The notes: generated from the sequence alone by a model not told the origin. A DNA stretch of 42,007 bases from Ignavibacteria bacterium (GCA_019912545.1 JAIOIK010000030.1:1-42007), one strand, 5' to 3'; positions 25,422-34,983 are shown, counted from the first letter of the stretch. Translations and numbers: made by a program.

Positions 25422-26291
25422 ATGAAATACCTATACAGCACAATCATAATAATTATTTCTTTGCAGGTCTTCTCTGTTTGTAATTATGCGCAGCAGGAAG
25501 AGGATGTGGTTTACCTGAAAAACGGAAGCATTATTCACGGGACTATCACAGAACAGGTTAAGGGAGAGTCTATAAAGATTAAAACAGCCGATGGCAACAT
25601 ATTTGTTTTCAAGATGAGTGAAATTGATAAGATGACGAAGGAAAAAGTTGCCGTCAAAGAGGAAGTTATCAAAAATCCGGAGAGCGATACAAGCAAAAAC
25701 AAGAATGTTAAGACCATTTTGAAAACCGACTCAACAAAGAAGAAGGTAAAGCTGCCCAATGCAAGCAATTCGATGACTATTCAACCCATAGGCCTGTTAA
25801 CGCTGCTGACAAATTTTGAGTATGACAGGGCGCTTTCAGGCAGTTTCAGCATGGGATTAAAAGTGAGCTTCATGACTTTTTTCCTAAGGAATGCAATTAA
25901 CTTTGAAGGCGATAAAAGTGACGTAGAAAACGCCGAAGCCATGAAAGAGTCACTTTCTTCTTGGGGAATCGGGACCCACATAAGATACTATCCCGGAGGC
26001 AGGGCAGTAGAGGGTTTTTTCCTCGGGCTGGCATTTGAAAAACTGCAGGCCAGCTTTGATGAGATCAAAGGAGAAACCGGTACAGTAAAGACTAAAACAA
26101 ACTATACTGCAAGCCTATCCAGGCTGGAGTTTGAAATCGGGCACAGAAGCAAGCTATCAAGCAAACAGGGGGGATTTACAATTCAGTGGACGCTTGGAGC
26201 AGGCGTTGGTTTTGGAAGTACTACTGAAAAAAATGAGAGCTTCACCGTTCCAATAGGCAGTTTCGGGTTTGGAATCGGTTATTCATTCTAG
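25422..26291 (+). CDS. Probable outer-membrane beta-barrel-type protein
   Basis: Residues 1-23 are a signal peptide. Residues about 28-72 ('VVYLKNGSIIHGTI...IKIKTADGNIFVFKMSEIDKMT') are a small domain common at the N-terminus of Bacteroidota envelope proteins. A Lys-rich charged linker (about 73-115) leads to a C-terminal part with alternating hydrophobic residues, many glycines and a final 'FGFGIGYSF', the usual ending of a beta-barrel with a terminal aromatic residue. AAGGGG precedes the ATG. The transport or structural role is unknown. Confidence 0.72.
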   Translation: MKYLYSTIIIIISLQVFSVCNYAQQEEDVVYLKNGSIIHGTITEQVKGESIKIKTADGNIFVFKMSEIDKMTKEKVAVKEEVIKNPESDTSKNKNVKTILKTDSTKKKVKLPNASNSMTIQPIGLLTLLTNFEYDRALSGSFSMGLKVSFMTFFLRNAINFEGDKSDVENAEAMKESLSSWGIGTHIRYYPGGRAVEGFFLGLAFEKLQASFDEIKGETGTVKTKTNYTASLSRLEFEIGHRSKLSSKQGGFTIQWTLGAGVGFGSTTEKNESFTVPIGSFGFGIGYSF

Positions 26292-26355
26292 AAGTAATTA
26301 GTTTCTGGCTATAAGCCAAAAATAATTAAGCATAAAGAACATAATAAATAAAAAT

Positions 26356-27687
26356 ATGAAGACAATTACAATATTTTTTATAGTTTTACTCGCCACTCTT
26401 AACTTATCGTTTGCAGGGTGGAGTGTTGTTAATATGGGAACAAATTATAATTTTACGGATATTCAGCTTAAAGAAGGCCCTAACTTTTTTGCGACGGCAT
26501 ACAACCCAACAACATATGCCGGTGTGCTATTCAAATCTATAAACAACGGAGCGAACTGGACACAGATCCAGCTGCCTTCAATCTGTCAGTATCCTACGTC
26601 TTGTGATTTCAGCAGCGATGGATTGAACGGAATAGTGGCAGGCACATCATTAATTGGCACATCAAACGGCGGGGCAAACTGGATGACGATGTACGCGGCA
26701 AGTGATACAATAATTCTCTTTGGGCTTGATGAAGGCGGCGGAAGCATGTGGGCTGTTGGAAATAAAGTGAACGGAAATAATATCATTGGGACTGTGATAC
26801 TAAGGTGTTCTAACATAATGGCGCAAATTCCTGCATTCACAAGAATGTCACTTCCTCAAAGCATGTCAACATATCAATTGACAAGTGTATGTGCAGTTGA
26901 CAGCATGACATGTTATATAGGAGTTAGTGACTACCCAACGTTTACCGGTGTTTTGAAAACCACAAATAAAGGCGCCACATGGACTCAAATCGGCATGAAT
27001 CGCGAGATTTGGGCAGTTTGTGTTAGTCGTGATAATGGATTGGGATTCGCAGTTGGAGGCAATAATTCAAATTGCGAAGTGTATAAGACATCAGATTATG
27101 GTTTAAGCTGGCTCCCGGTATTTTCACAAAGCTCCGGAACGCTAAAGGGCTTATTCAGAGGAGCCATGGTTTATGCAGTAGGCAACGGCGGTATAATATT
27201 AAAGGGCAACTATTTTGGCGATATGTGGGACTGGCAGTATTCAGGCGTAACAACAGACCTGAATGCAGTGGATGCGCTGGATCAAAATACTGATGTAGCA
27301 TATGCAGTTGGTGATAACGGCGTTATGCTGAAGACAAGTGACGGGGGTATCGGTGTAAATGTAATCAGCACAGAGATTCCATCATCTTATTCGTTACATC
27401 AAAACTATCCGAATCCGTTCAATCCTTCGACCTTCATCAAATTTGATGTACCAATAGATTCCCGCCTTCGCGGGAATGACAATGTTGTGTTGAAAATATA
27501 TGATGCATTGGGAAGAGAAGTGGCAGTACTTGTGAATGAGGATCTAAAACCGGGAACATACGAGGCTGACTGGAATGCAACGCAATATCCAAGCGGAGTG
27601 TATTTTTATAGATTGGTTGTTGGTGACAACACCAACAACGGGGGTAATGGATTCACCGAAACGAAACGTATGGTGCTTGTAAAATGA
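26356..27687 (+). CDS. Secreted YCF48/BNR-repeat protein with T9SS sorting domain
   Basis: Signal peptide 1-20, then beta-propeller repeats of the YCF48/BNR type ('GVLFKSINNGANWTQI', 'GVLKTTNKGATWTQI', 'YKTSDYGLSWLPV', 'VMLKTSDGG') to about residue 335. The sorting domain runs from 'NYPNPFNPSTF' to 'KRMVLVK'. It carries two repeat-derived insertions: ATTCCC...GGGAAT at 27458 read as 'DSRLRGND', and a second palindrome at 27616 read as 'VVGDNTNN' in another loop, making this domain longer than its paralogues. The catalytic or binding role is unknown. Confidence 0.87.
   Translation: MKTITIFFIVLLATLNLSFAGWSVVNMGTNYNFTDIQLKEGPNFFATAYNPTTYAGVLFKSINNGANWTQIQLPSICQYPTSCDFSSDGLNGIVAGTSLIGTSNGGANWMTMYAASDTIILFGLDEGGGSMWAVGNKVNGNNIIGTVILRCSNIMAQIPAFTRMSLPQSMSTYQLTSVCAVDSMTCYIGVSDYPTFTGVLKTTNKGATWTQIGMNREIWAVCVSRDNGLGFAVGGNNSNCEVYKTSDYGLSWLPVFSQSSGTLKGLFRGAMVYAVGNGGIILKGNYFGDMWDWQYSGVTTDLNAVDALDQNTDVAYAVGDNGVMLKTSDGGIGVNVISTEIPSSYSLHQNYPNPFNPSTFIKFDVPIDSRLRGNDNVVLKIYDALGREVAVLVNEDLKPGTYEADWNATQYPSGVYFYRLVVGDNTNNGGNGFTETKRMVLVK
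27458..27477. repeat. In-frame ATTCCC-N8-GGGAAT palindrome
   Basis: ATTCCCGCCTTCGCGGGAAT is read as part of 'IDSRLRGNDN' in the sorting domain. The layout ATTCCC-N8-GGGAAT has the form known from neisserial dRS3 elements; shared ancestry is not implied. Confidence 0.85.
27616..27639. repeat. In-frame palindrome GTTGTTGGTG / CACCAACAAC
   Basis: Perfect 10-bp arms around ACAA, read as 'VVGDNTNN'. It fills the loop before 'GFTETKRM', where paralogues have only three or four residues. Confidence 0.82.
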
Positions 27688-27747
27688 CCTAAAGATTGCT
27701 ATAAGCTGTTGTAATCAATATTTGAATAAACTTTAATATGAATAATT

Positions 27748-29415
27748 ATGAAAAAGTTATTTTACTCTTCTGCAATTGTTCTTCTCGTTCTCACAGGTTC
27801 GCTCGTTTCACAAGTAACACTGGAGTGGGTCTCAAGCTATAACGGACCGGCAAATGGTTTAGATTTTGCTTTCTCAACAGCCGTAGATGGCTTAGGTAAC
27901 GTGTATGTTACCGGGGTTAGTACCGGAAATGGTACAGGTTTTGACTATGCTACAATAAAATATAATTCATCAGGTGTTCAGCAGTGGGCTCAAAGATATA
28001 ACGGACCGGGAAATGGTGATGATTATTCTTACTATATCGCCGTAGATGGATCGGGAAATGTGTGGGTGACTGGCGAGAGTTATGGAGGCGGAACTACCCG
28101 GGATTATACTACAATTAAATACAATTCATCAGGTGATCAGCAGTGGATTCAAACTTATAATGGCCCTATTGGTTTTGGTGCTGATGTCGCTCACTGTCTT
28201 GCAGTGGATAACTTAGGAAATGCATATGTGTCAGGTCATAGCGATAGAAATCCATCAGTAACTGATTACGATTATACCACAATAAAATATAACTCTTCAG
28301 GTGTTCAGCAGTGGATAGCAATATATGATGGATCGGCAAGCGGGGGCTGGGATTGGGCACGCTCGATCGCAGTTGACGGCTCAGGGAATGTATATGTAAC
28401 AGGCTGGAGTGAAGGGGTTGGTACAGGAAATGACTATGCAACAATAAAATACAATTCTTCAGGTATTCAGCAGTGGGCTGTCAGATATAATGGTCCGGGA
28501 AATGGCGATGATTCAGCACATTCAATTGCTGTGGATATTTCAGGTAATGTGTACGTTACCGGAGGTAGTTTTGGAATCGGTACAAAGGATGACTACGCAA
28601 CAGTAAAATACAATTCTTCAGGTGTTCAGCAGTGGGCTGCAAGATATAACGGATCGCTGGATAGCAGTGATGCGGCATCTTTAGTAAAAGTGGATGGTTC
28701 GGGTAATGTGTACGTCACAGGAGGGAGCGTGGTAAACAGTACAACAATTGATTATTCTACTATAAAATACAATTCGTCCGGAGTGCAGCAATGGGTATCA
28801 AAATATAACGGACCGCGAAATTATATAGGACGGTTTGGGTTTTCTATGCTTGCAATAGATAGCTATGGCAACTCGTATGCAGCGGCTATAAGCAGGGGCA
28901 GCGGGGTAACCATAGGGTATGCAACAATTAAATATAATGCATCGGGTGTACAACAATGGGTTCAAACATATTACGGGCCCGGAGATTCTGCTATGGCATT
29001 TTCAATTACAGTGGATGGTTCATCTAACGTTTACTTAACAGGTACGAGTGCAGGCATAGGAACCGGTTACGATTTTACAACGATAAAATATTCTCAGTCA
29101 ATCGGCATACAAATTATCAGCACGGAAATTCCGTCTGCGTTTTCATTACAGCAAAATTATCCAAATCCGTTTAATCCAACGACGAAGATAAGGTTTGATG
29201 TACCAATAGATTCCCGCCTTCGCGGGAATGACAATGTTGTGTTGAAAATTTATGATGCATTGGGAAGAGAAGTTGCGGTACTTGTGAATGAGAATCTAAA
29301 GCCCGGAACATATGAAGCTGATTGGAATGCAAGCAGCTTCCCGAGCGGAGTTTATTTTTATACACTGAAGACTGATGGTTTCACAGAAACCAAAAAGATG
29401 ATACTCATCAAGTAA
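27748..29415 (+). CDS. Secreted SBBP beta-propeller repeat protein with T9SS sorting domain
   Basis: Signal peptide 1-21, then eight repeats of about 52 residues (about 25-450) of the type 'SIAVDGSGNVYVTG...DYATIKYNSSGVQQWAQRYNGP'. These are SBBP repeats, which form beta-propellers. The sorting domain runs from 'NYPNPFNPTTK' to 'KKMILIK' with the ATTCCC...GGGAAT palindrome at 29210 in its loop. It is closely related to the protein at 33346, which has the same number of repeats. Such proteins are probably exposed at the cell surface; no activity can be assigned. A terminator follows. Confidence 0.9.
   Translation: MKKLFYSSAIVLLVLTGSLVSQVTLEWVSSYNGPANGLDFAFSTAVDGLGNVYVTGVSTGNGTGFDYATIKYNSSGVQQWAQRYNGPGNGDDYSYYIAVDGSGNVWVTGESYGGGTTRDYTTIKYNSSGDQQWIQTYNGPIGFGADVAHCLAVDNLGNAYVSGHSDRNPSVTDYDYTTIKYNSSGVQQWIAIYDGSASGGWDWARSIAVDGSGNVYVTGWSEGVGTGNDYATIKYNSSGIQQWAVRYNGPGNGDDSAHSIAVDISGNVYVTGGSFGIGTKDDYATVKYNSSGVQQWAARYNGSLDSSDAASLVKVDGSGNVYVTGGSVVNSTTIDYSTIKYNSSGVQQWVSKYNGPRNYIGRFGFSMLAIDSYGNSYAAAISRGSGVTIGYATIKYNASGVQQWVQTYYGPGDSAMAFSITVDGSSNVYLTGTSAGIGTGYDFTTIKYSQSIGIQIISTEIPSAFSLQQNYPNPFNPTTKIRFDVPIDSRLRGNDNVVLKIYDALGREVAVLVNENLKPGTYEADWNASSFPSGVYFYTLKTDGFTETKKMILIK
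29210..29229. repeat. In-frame ATTCCC-N8-GGGAAT palindrome, second copy
   Basis: Identical in sequence and in position within the sorting domain to the copy at 27458 ('IDSRLRGNDN'). Confidence 0.85.
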
Positions 29416-29441
29416 AGTTTTTAATGCCATCTCATCATCCG

Positions 29442-29474
29442 AAGCCGGAATGCTTTTTGTTCCGGCTTTTTTAT
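29442..29474 (+). terminator. Rho-independent terminator after the SBBP gene
   Basis: AAGCCGGAA (29442-29450) and TTCCGGCTT (29460-29468) are perfect 9-bp arms, followed by TTTTATTT. The rest of the gap to 29762 shows no gene or repeat. Confidence 0.88.
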
Positions 29475-29762
29475 TTACCGGATAAAACCCATAATACCTG
29501 CTTTTAGGCCGATCCTCCGAACCTTTGCAATCCAAAACCTATTGTTCTATATAGACACAATATATTGGAGAAAATTGGATGAAATGCGTGACCAAAGCTC
29601 CAAATTGCCTCATGTTAATGATTATAAATTAGATATTTACGTGGCATTTCTACTAAATCGCAGGATGTAGTTCCAATATAATCCGCTGGATTGATGCATT
29701 ACGTTTTTTGAATTGCGGTGATGGTGGGTTGATTATACTGAACAAATAGATCATTGAAGCGA

Positions 29763-30626
29763 TTATCTGTAATTACTTAAGACTCCATTAGCAAGGTCTA
29801 AGACTTTTTGTTTTAGTTCCTCAGGTTCATAGACAATTATTCCGGCACCGCGGCTTGCGATCCACGAGGCCATTTCTTCAAGTGAATTAACTTTGGTTTC
29901 GTACATAACAGAACCATCTTTCTGTTTGGTAAACACATCATGATCCATTAACTGCTTAGGCATTATTCTTTCAGCCCACTTCTTAGAAAATTTCATTTTT
30001 ACTTCATATTCATCTTTTCCTATCCAGCTTTTCCACGAATTCTTAAAAAGGTCCTGAATGATCAGGTTATCGGGGAGCAAGTAAGTCTTATCGGATGCTC
30101 TTGCTTCAATTATTTTATTCAGGTGAAATTGCTTTACCAGTTTTCCGGATAAGGCAAGTACTCTCCAGTAGTTTTCCTTCTGGAAGATGAGCAGGGGATT
30201 AACCTCTCTTCCGAATTCAACTGTACCGTTTTCTTTTTCATAGTCTATCTGCACGGTATATTTATTTTCTATGCACATTTGTATTGTAACAAGGTTAGCA
30301 AGTGATTTCTCTCCAAGCCTCTTCACAAGTAAAGAGGTTGATTTTTCAACAAATTCATTTGAAAAACAAAGTAAAGAATACTGGTGAATAAGCCCTTTCA
30401 AAACATCCTTATCGATCTGCTTATCAAGGCAAACTCCGTGATTCTTTGTAGAGTGAATCCCTATACCGCATGAACGAAGCTGCTGAAGGTCACGCATTAT
30501 TGTAAGATCTTCAACTTTGAAAATCGAAGCGAGGTCTGTGGTTCTGATAATATCACTGAAATTTTGAGAGAGTATAATTCCCAAAATTTCAACCTGCCTT
30601 TTTAATTTTATCCTTAGATCCTGCAT
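29763..30626 (-). CDS. WYL-domain transcriptional regulator
   Basis: Residues about 8-65 form a DeoR-like winged helix ('VEILGIILS...TTDLASIFKVEDLTIMRDLQQLRSCGI'). Residues about 115-185 are the WYL domain ('VQIDYEKENGTVEFGREVNPLLIFQKENYWRVLALS' broken by the 'YWRVLAL' core at 153-159 and 'KQFHLNKI'). The WYL triplet itself is replaced by YWRVLAL, as in many members. A C-terminal WCX-like part follows (about 200-287). WYL proteins sense nucleic acids or other ligands and often control DNA-damage or defence genes. It is divergent from the OmpA-VWA gene and may regulate that gene or itself. Confidence 0.85.
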   Translation of the reverse strand: MQDLRIKLKRQVEILGIILSQNFSDIIRTTDLASIFKVEDLTIMRDLQQLRSCGIGIHSTKNHGVCLDKQIDKDVLKGLIHQYSLLCFSNEFVEKSTSLLVKRLGEKSLANLVTIQMCIENKYTVQIDYEKENGTVEFGREVNPLLIFQKENYWRVLALSGKLVKQFHLNKIIEARASDKTYLLPDNLIIQDLFKNSWKSWIGKDEYEVKMKFSKKWAERIMPKQLMDHDVFTKQKDGSVMYETKVNSLEEMASWIASRGAGIIVYEPEELKQKVLDLANGVLSNYR

Positions 30627-30819
30627 GTTTATAGATAAATTTAAGTAATTATGAATTCATTTTGTATTCAGTAAGTAATCAGTTTGCTCAGGGATCTCCC
30701 GCTTGGTTAGTAGTATCAGTTAGTACTTTAGACTAGAAAAAATTGAATTACTATCATCAAATGATATGAATTGAAGATGATAATTTATTACAATTGTAAA
30801 ACTAATGGAGGCAAATACA

Positions 30820-32271
30820 ATGAGTAAATTTACAGATTCAAAACATGCGTCTGCTGAAGCCAAAAGATACAGAGGGAATTACTATTTCATTATTCTTATC
30901 GTAAGCATAATGATAATTTTTGTTTTAAGTGTCGTAATCAATATTCAGAGCAGGGAATTGTATGAGAAAATCCCGCTGGATTCATTAAGTTCTGCAGAAG
31001 TGTGTTATTTTGATTTCGGGGAATCTGAACTTAAAAGCGAGTCATTGCCGGTTCTTGAAAAAATTGCTGCGATGCTGAAGAAGAATCCGGAAAATAAGCT
31101 GGAGATAATTGGCCATACAGATAATGCAGGAAGTGATGAATTCAACTATGAACTCTCCCTCAAAAGGGCAGAGGAAGTAAAGAAGTTTCTAATTTCAGCA
31201 GGGTGCCCGGAAAACCAGATAAATACAATAGCCAAAGGGAAGCAGGAGCCCGTCAATCTTAATGCAACTGACTTTGAGCGTGCACTTAACCGCAGAGTTG
31301 AACTGAATTTATTGATACCGCAAAAAATGGCAGAGGATAAAGATATTGAATTTGTAAATTCTGTATTTAACCAGCAGGGCAGAAATGAACTTAAAGGCGA
31401 AATATCAGTCAGAGACTCCAGCGGAATGCCGATAGAAAATATCAAAGAAGAGGATGTAACAGCAGTACTTAAATGGGAAAGAGATAATACTGAAGACTCA
31501 ACGGCAGGTAAAGTAAATTATATCCCAATTGACGATAAAAAGAAACTTGCGTTTTCGCTCACTATGGATTATAGCGGAAGTATGTATGGCAGTGAAAGCG
31601 ATCTTAAGACAACGCCCAAAAGCGATAAGGTAATTGCAATGGAAAGCGCAGTAAAAACTTTCATTAAAGAGCTTAAAGGCAATATGTTCTGCAAGATTGT
31701 TAAGTTTGGCTTTGATGTTAACGAGATAATAAGATACTCCAAGTCGAGGGAAGTACTTGAAAGAGCAGTTGATGATGCAAGCTATCCCCGCGGCGGAACT
31801 GCACTTTATTCTTCAATATATGCCTGTATGAGAGATACTTCATTTGACAGCAATCCCACTGTAATGAAGACAGTTATTGCTTTTACAGACGGAATGGAAA
31901 ATTCATCTAAGAAGATCACGATCGATTCAGTATTCAATCTTAGTTTCCGCAAGAATATCAAAATTTTTACAGTCGGATTATTCTCGGATATAAAAGGATT
32001 TGAAGTAGATGCCGGCATAAAGGAACGCGGGGTAATGGATTTACAGAGTATTGCTGCAACATGCGGCGGATTTTTCTACAGGGCAGGCAATTCTACAGAG
32101 CTAAGCGGCATCTACAAAAGCATTTTTGAGCAAATATTGAAATCTTACCAGGTAAGCATTATATGGAATGAAGAAAAATTACCTCCTAAAGGAACAAAGG
32201 TAAAAGCAGTTGTAAGAATCAACGTTAACGGCAAAACCAGAGTTTTGTACAAGAACTATACCATTGAATAA
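30820..32271 (+). CDS. Membrane-anchored OmpA-like / VWA-domain protein
   Basis: A GGAGG lies 8 bases before ATG 30820, so this start is preferred over an ATG 15 bases upstream that overlaps the ribosome binding site. A single transmembrane helix (about residues 22-42) is followed by an OmpA_C-type peptidoglycan-binding domain (about 60-167, with 'GHTDNAGSDEFNYELSLKRA') and a VWA domain (about 240-430) with an intact MIDAS: 'DYSGSM' (DxSxS), the threonine of 'RGGTALYSS' and the aspartate of 'AFTDGMENS'. It probably links the membrane to the cell wall and binds a partner through metal. A broken trypsin-like protease gene follows by 17 bases. Confidence 0.9.
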   Translation: MSKFTDSKHASAEAKRYRGNYYFIILIVSIMIIFVLSVVINIQSRELYEKIPLDSLSSAEVCYFDFGESELKSESLPVLEKIAAMLKKNPENKLEIIGHTDNAGSDEFNYELSLKRAEEVKKFLISAGCPENQINTIAKGKQEPVNLNATDFERALNRRVELNLLIPQKMAEDKDIEFVNSVFNQQGRNELKGEISVRDSSGMPIENIKEEDVTAVLKWERDNTEDSTAGKVNYIPIDDKKKLAFSLTMDYSGSMYGSESDLKTTPKSDKVIAMESAVKTFIKELKGNMFCKIVKFGFDVNEIIRYSKSREVLERAVDDASYPRGGTALYSSIYACMRDTSFDSNPTVMKTVIAFTDGMENSSKKITIDSVFNLSFRKNIKIFTVGLFSDIKGFEVDAGIKERGVMDLQSIAATCGGFFYRAGNSTELSGIYKSIFEQILKSYQVSIIWNEEKLPPKGTKVKAVVRINVNGKTRVLYKNYTIE

Positions 32272-32288
32272 TTCAAAAAATACCTGAT

Positions 32289-33028
32289 ATGAAAACAATA
32301 TTATTAATGTTGATATTCATTTGTTTGTCCTCTTAGGTCTTGTTTACTCAAAATGAGATTGCTTCTGAAAAACAAAAGTCACCCGAAGAGATATATAGTG
32401 CCTGCTGCAACGCAGTTGTTCTTATCTATAATTATGACAGTGATAATACTCTGCTTGGTTACGGCAGCGGAGTAATAGTTACGGCCACGGGTGTAGTTTA
32501 TACAAACTATCACGTTGTTGATAAAGGATACAGAATAAAGATCAGGAACGGGAACGATATATACAATAACATTCCGATTGTGGGTTTCAATCCGTTCAAT
32601 GATGCGGCAATTCTTAAGCTTCCTGAGGGCAGTTATCCCTTCATGAGACTTCAAATGATGAAAATACTGAACCCGGAAGCAGTATTTATGCGCTGGGAAA
32701 TCCGATCGGATACTCTAAAACTTTTACTCCGGGAATTGTGAGCGCAATCCGCAAGGATGAAAAACCTTATGAGATACAGCTAACAGCGGCAATTTCGCCG
32801 GGCTCAAGCGGGGGAGCTTTACTGAACATCAACGGAGAGCTAATAGGAATAACTTCATCATCTGTACCCAAAGGTCAGAATTTGAACTTTGCAATTCCTG
32901 TTGAGAAATTCATGCAAATTCCCATTGCAGACTTAAACAACCTTGAGCAAAAGGAATTAATAAGGCAAATGCAGAATATGAAAAACATCCCGTTATGCAT
33001 GAAAAAACATGATGTTACCAAAATATAA
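32289..33028 (+). pseudogene. Broken trypsin-like (S1/Deg-type) serine protease
   Basis: Starting at ATG 32289, the signal peptide 'MKTILLMLIFICLSS' runs into a TAG stop (32334-32336), after which the same frame continues with 'VLFTQNEIASEKQKSP'. A second lesion lies at about 32650: one T seems lost, so 'PFMRL' continues in another frame as 'SNDENTEPGSSIYALGNPIGYS'. Residues of the triad are all there: H in 'TNYHVV', D in 'FNDAAILKL' and S in 'SPGSSGGAL'. With the two lesions corrected this is a complete periplasmic protease of about 245 residues. It follows the OmpA-VWA gene, so the two probably worked together. Sequencing error is possible for either lesion. Confidence 0.85.
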
Positions 33029-33345
33029 CGCCATTTCTTTTTGAAACCGATTACGTAAGTTCATAAAATAAAGGAAGCATGATTTTTCTTAATTTTTTTC
33101 TGTTTATTGATATAAGTATTCAAAACTCCTCAAAAACTGCGATTTAGTCCGTTATTTTGCCCTTTTTTTGTAAGACTTCCTGTAATATTTCCAATAAGGT
33201 TTAAAATTAGATTTGTACTATAATTCAGATCAAAATGAAAAACAACAAATTCATAAACAGAAAAAGAAAAACAAGCAGAATAAAATCAAAGAATAGGATG
33301 GCTAAAAAGTATAAAACTAATTTAAAACCGAAAGGAGATTCAAAA

Positions 33346-34983
33346 ATGTTTAAAATTACATTTATCATTGTAATGTTGTTAACATTATCAATAGGTACAT
33401 CAAATTCACAGGTTTCACAGGAATGGGCATCAACTTATAACGGTCCAGGAAATGGATGGGATGAACTTACATCAATGAAAGCAGATGATGCCGGCAATGT
33501 TTATGCGGCTGGATGGAGCATTGGGAGCGGTTCAGGACCGGATTATATAATTATAAAATATAATTCAGCAGGAGCACAACTGTGGGCCCAAAGATACAAT
33601 GGCCCGGGAAATGCTTCAGATATAGCATGGGCGCTTGCTATAGATGATTCCGGGAATGTTTACGTTACAGGTGAAAGTTCTACTGCCGGAACAACTGATA
33701 TTGATTATGCAACAATTAAATATAATTCATCGGGCGTTCTGCAGTGGGTCCAAAGATATGCAGGTCCCGCAGTCAGTGGAGATTGGGCATATTCAATTGC
33801 TGTTGATAAGTTACATAATGTTTACGTAACAGGGGGCAGCACAGCTTCGGGTACATCCTCAGATTATGTAACCATCAGATATAATTCAGCAGGCGTTCTT
33901 AAGTGGGTTCAAAGATATAATAACGTTTCAACAAACGGAAATGATATTGGACGCTCAATAACATGTGATACTTCAGGATTTGTTTATGTTACAGGTAACA
34001 GCGATGGCAGCTATGCGGATTATCTTACGATTAAATATGATACTTCGGGTGCAATTCAATGGCTCAGGAGATATGACGGCGCAGGGGGAATTGGCTCAGA
34101 TATGGCACGAACAATTGCAATTGATAATTCCGGAAATGTTTATGTTGGAGGCTACAGCTGGGGAGATGGTTCCGCGTTTGATTATGCAGTCATTAAATAC
34201 AATTCTTCCGGAGACTCTCTATGGGTAAGAAGATATAATGGCCCGGCAAACAGTGATGACAGATCTTATCAGGTAGCCATTAGCAGTGCGGGAGATGTAT
34301 ATGCTGCCGGCGGGAGCCTGGGAAGTTCTACGGGTTTTGATTTTGCAGCTATAAAATACAATTCATCGGGTGTTCAGCAATGGGTTCAAAGATATAACGG
34401 GCCCCTTGGTTCAGGAACTGATGACGCATATTCTATTACGATAGGCAGCTCAGGAAACGTTTACATAACAGGACGCAGTATGGGAAGCGGAACAAATTAT
34501 GATATAGTGGTTATAAAATACAATTCATCAGGTGTTCAGCAATGGGCACAAAGATATAACGGGGCGGGTAACGGAACTGACTGGGCAAATGTGGTATTTA
34601 TTGATGCTTCTGAAAATGTTTATGTATCAGGAACAAGCACAGGCATGGGTTCGCTGAACGATTGCATTACTATAAAATATTCTCAATTAACGGGTGTAAT
34701 TAACAACAACAATGTAGTGAAAGAATTTACCCTGTTACAGAATTATCCAAACCCGTTTAACCCTGCAACAAAAATCGGGTTTAAGGTTGCAAAATCCGGA
34801 TCTGTTAGAATTGTTGTCTTTGATATACTAGGCAAGCAGGTTGCCGAATTGATAAATAAAGTCCTGCAGCCCGGATCGTATGAAGTTGAATGGAATGCTT
34901 CGGTCAATCCCAGCGGTGTTTATTTTTATAAATTAAAAGCTGAAAATTTTGACGAGACAAGAAAAATGATCTTATTAAAATAG
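33346..34983 (+). CDS. Secreted SBBP beta-propeller repeat protein with T9SS sorting domain
   Basis: The start at 33346 is preferred because AAAGGAG lies 8 bases before it and the next residues (MFKITFIIVMLL) form a normal signal peptide; the frame extends upstream to 33235 with a Lys/Arg-rich stretch that is probably untranslated. Eight SBBP repeats of about 52 residues follow ('SGNVYVTG...DYATIKYNSSGVQQWVQRYNGP'). The sorting domain runs from 'NYPNPFNPATK' to 'RKMILLK'. This is the only intact sorting domain here with no palindrome in its loop ('KVAKSGSVRIVVFD'), so it shows the unexpanded form. Paralogue of the protein at 27748. Confidence 0.9.
   Translation: MFKITFIIVMLLTLSIGTSNSQVSQEWASTYNGPGNGWDELTSMKADDAGNVYAAGWSIGSGSGPDYIIIKYNSAGAQLWAQRYNGPGNASDIAWALAIDDSGNVYVTGESSTAGTTDIDYATIKYNSSGVLQWVQRYAGPAVSGDWAYSIAVDKLHNVYVTGGSTASGTSSDYVTIRYNSAGVLKWVQRYNNVSTNGNDIGRSITCDTSGFVYVTGNSDGSYADYLTIKYDTSGAIQWLRRYDGAGGIGSDMARTIAIDNSGNVYVGGYSWGDGSAFDYAVIKYNSSGDSLWVRRYNGPANSDDRSYQVAISSAGDVYAAGGSLGSSTGFDFAAIKYNSSGVQQWVQRYNGPLGSGTDDAYSITIGSSGNVYITGRSMGSGTNYDIVVIKYNSSGVQQWAQRYNGAGNGTDWANVVFIDASENVYVSGTSTGMGSLNDCITIKYSQLTGVINNNNVVKEFTLLQNYPNPFNPATKIGFKVAKSGSVRIVVFDILGKQVAELINKVLQPGSYEVEWNASVNPSGVYFYKLKAENFDETRKMILLK

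Noticed and set aside
33235-33345. N-terminal extension of the SBBP gene
   Set aside because: Lys/Arg-rich stretch before a normal signal peptide that has its own AAAGGAG; the later start is more credible.
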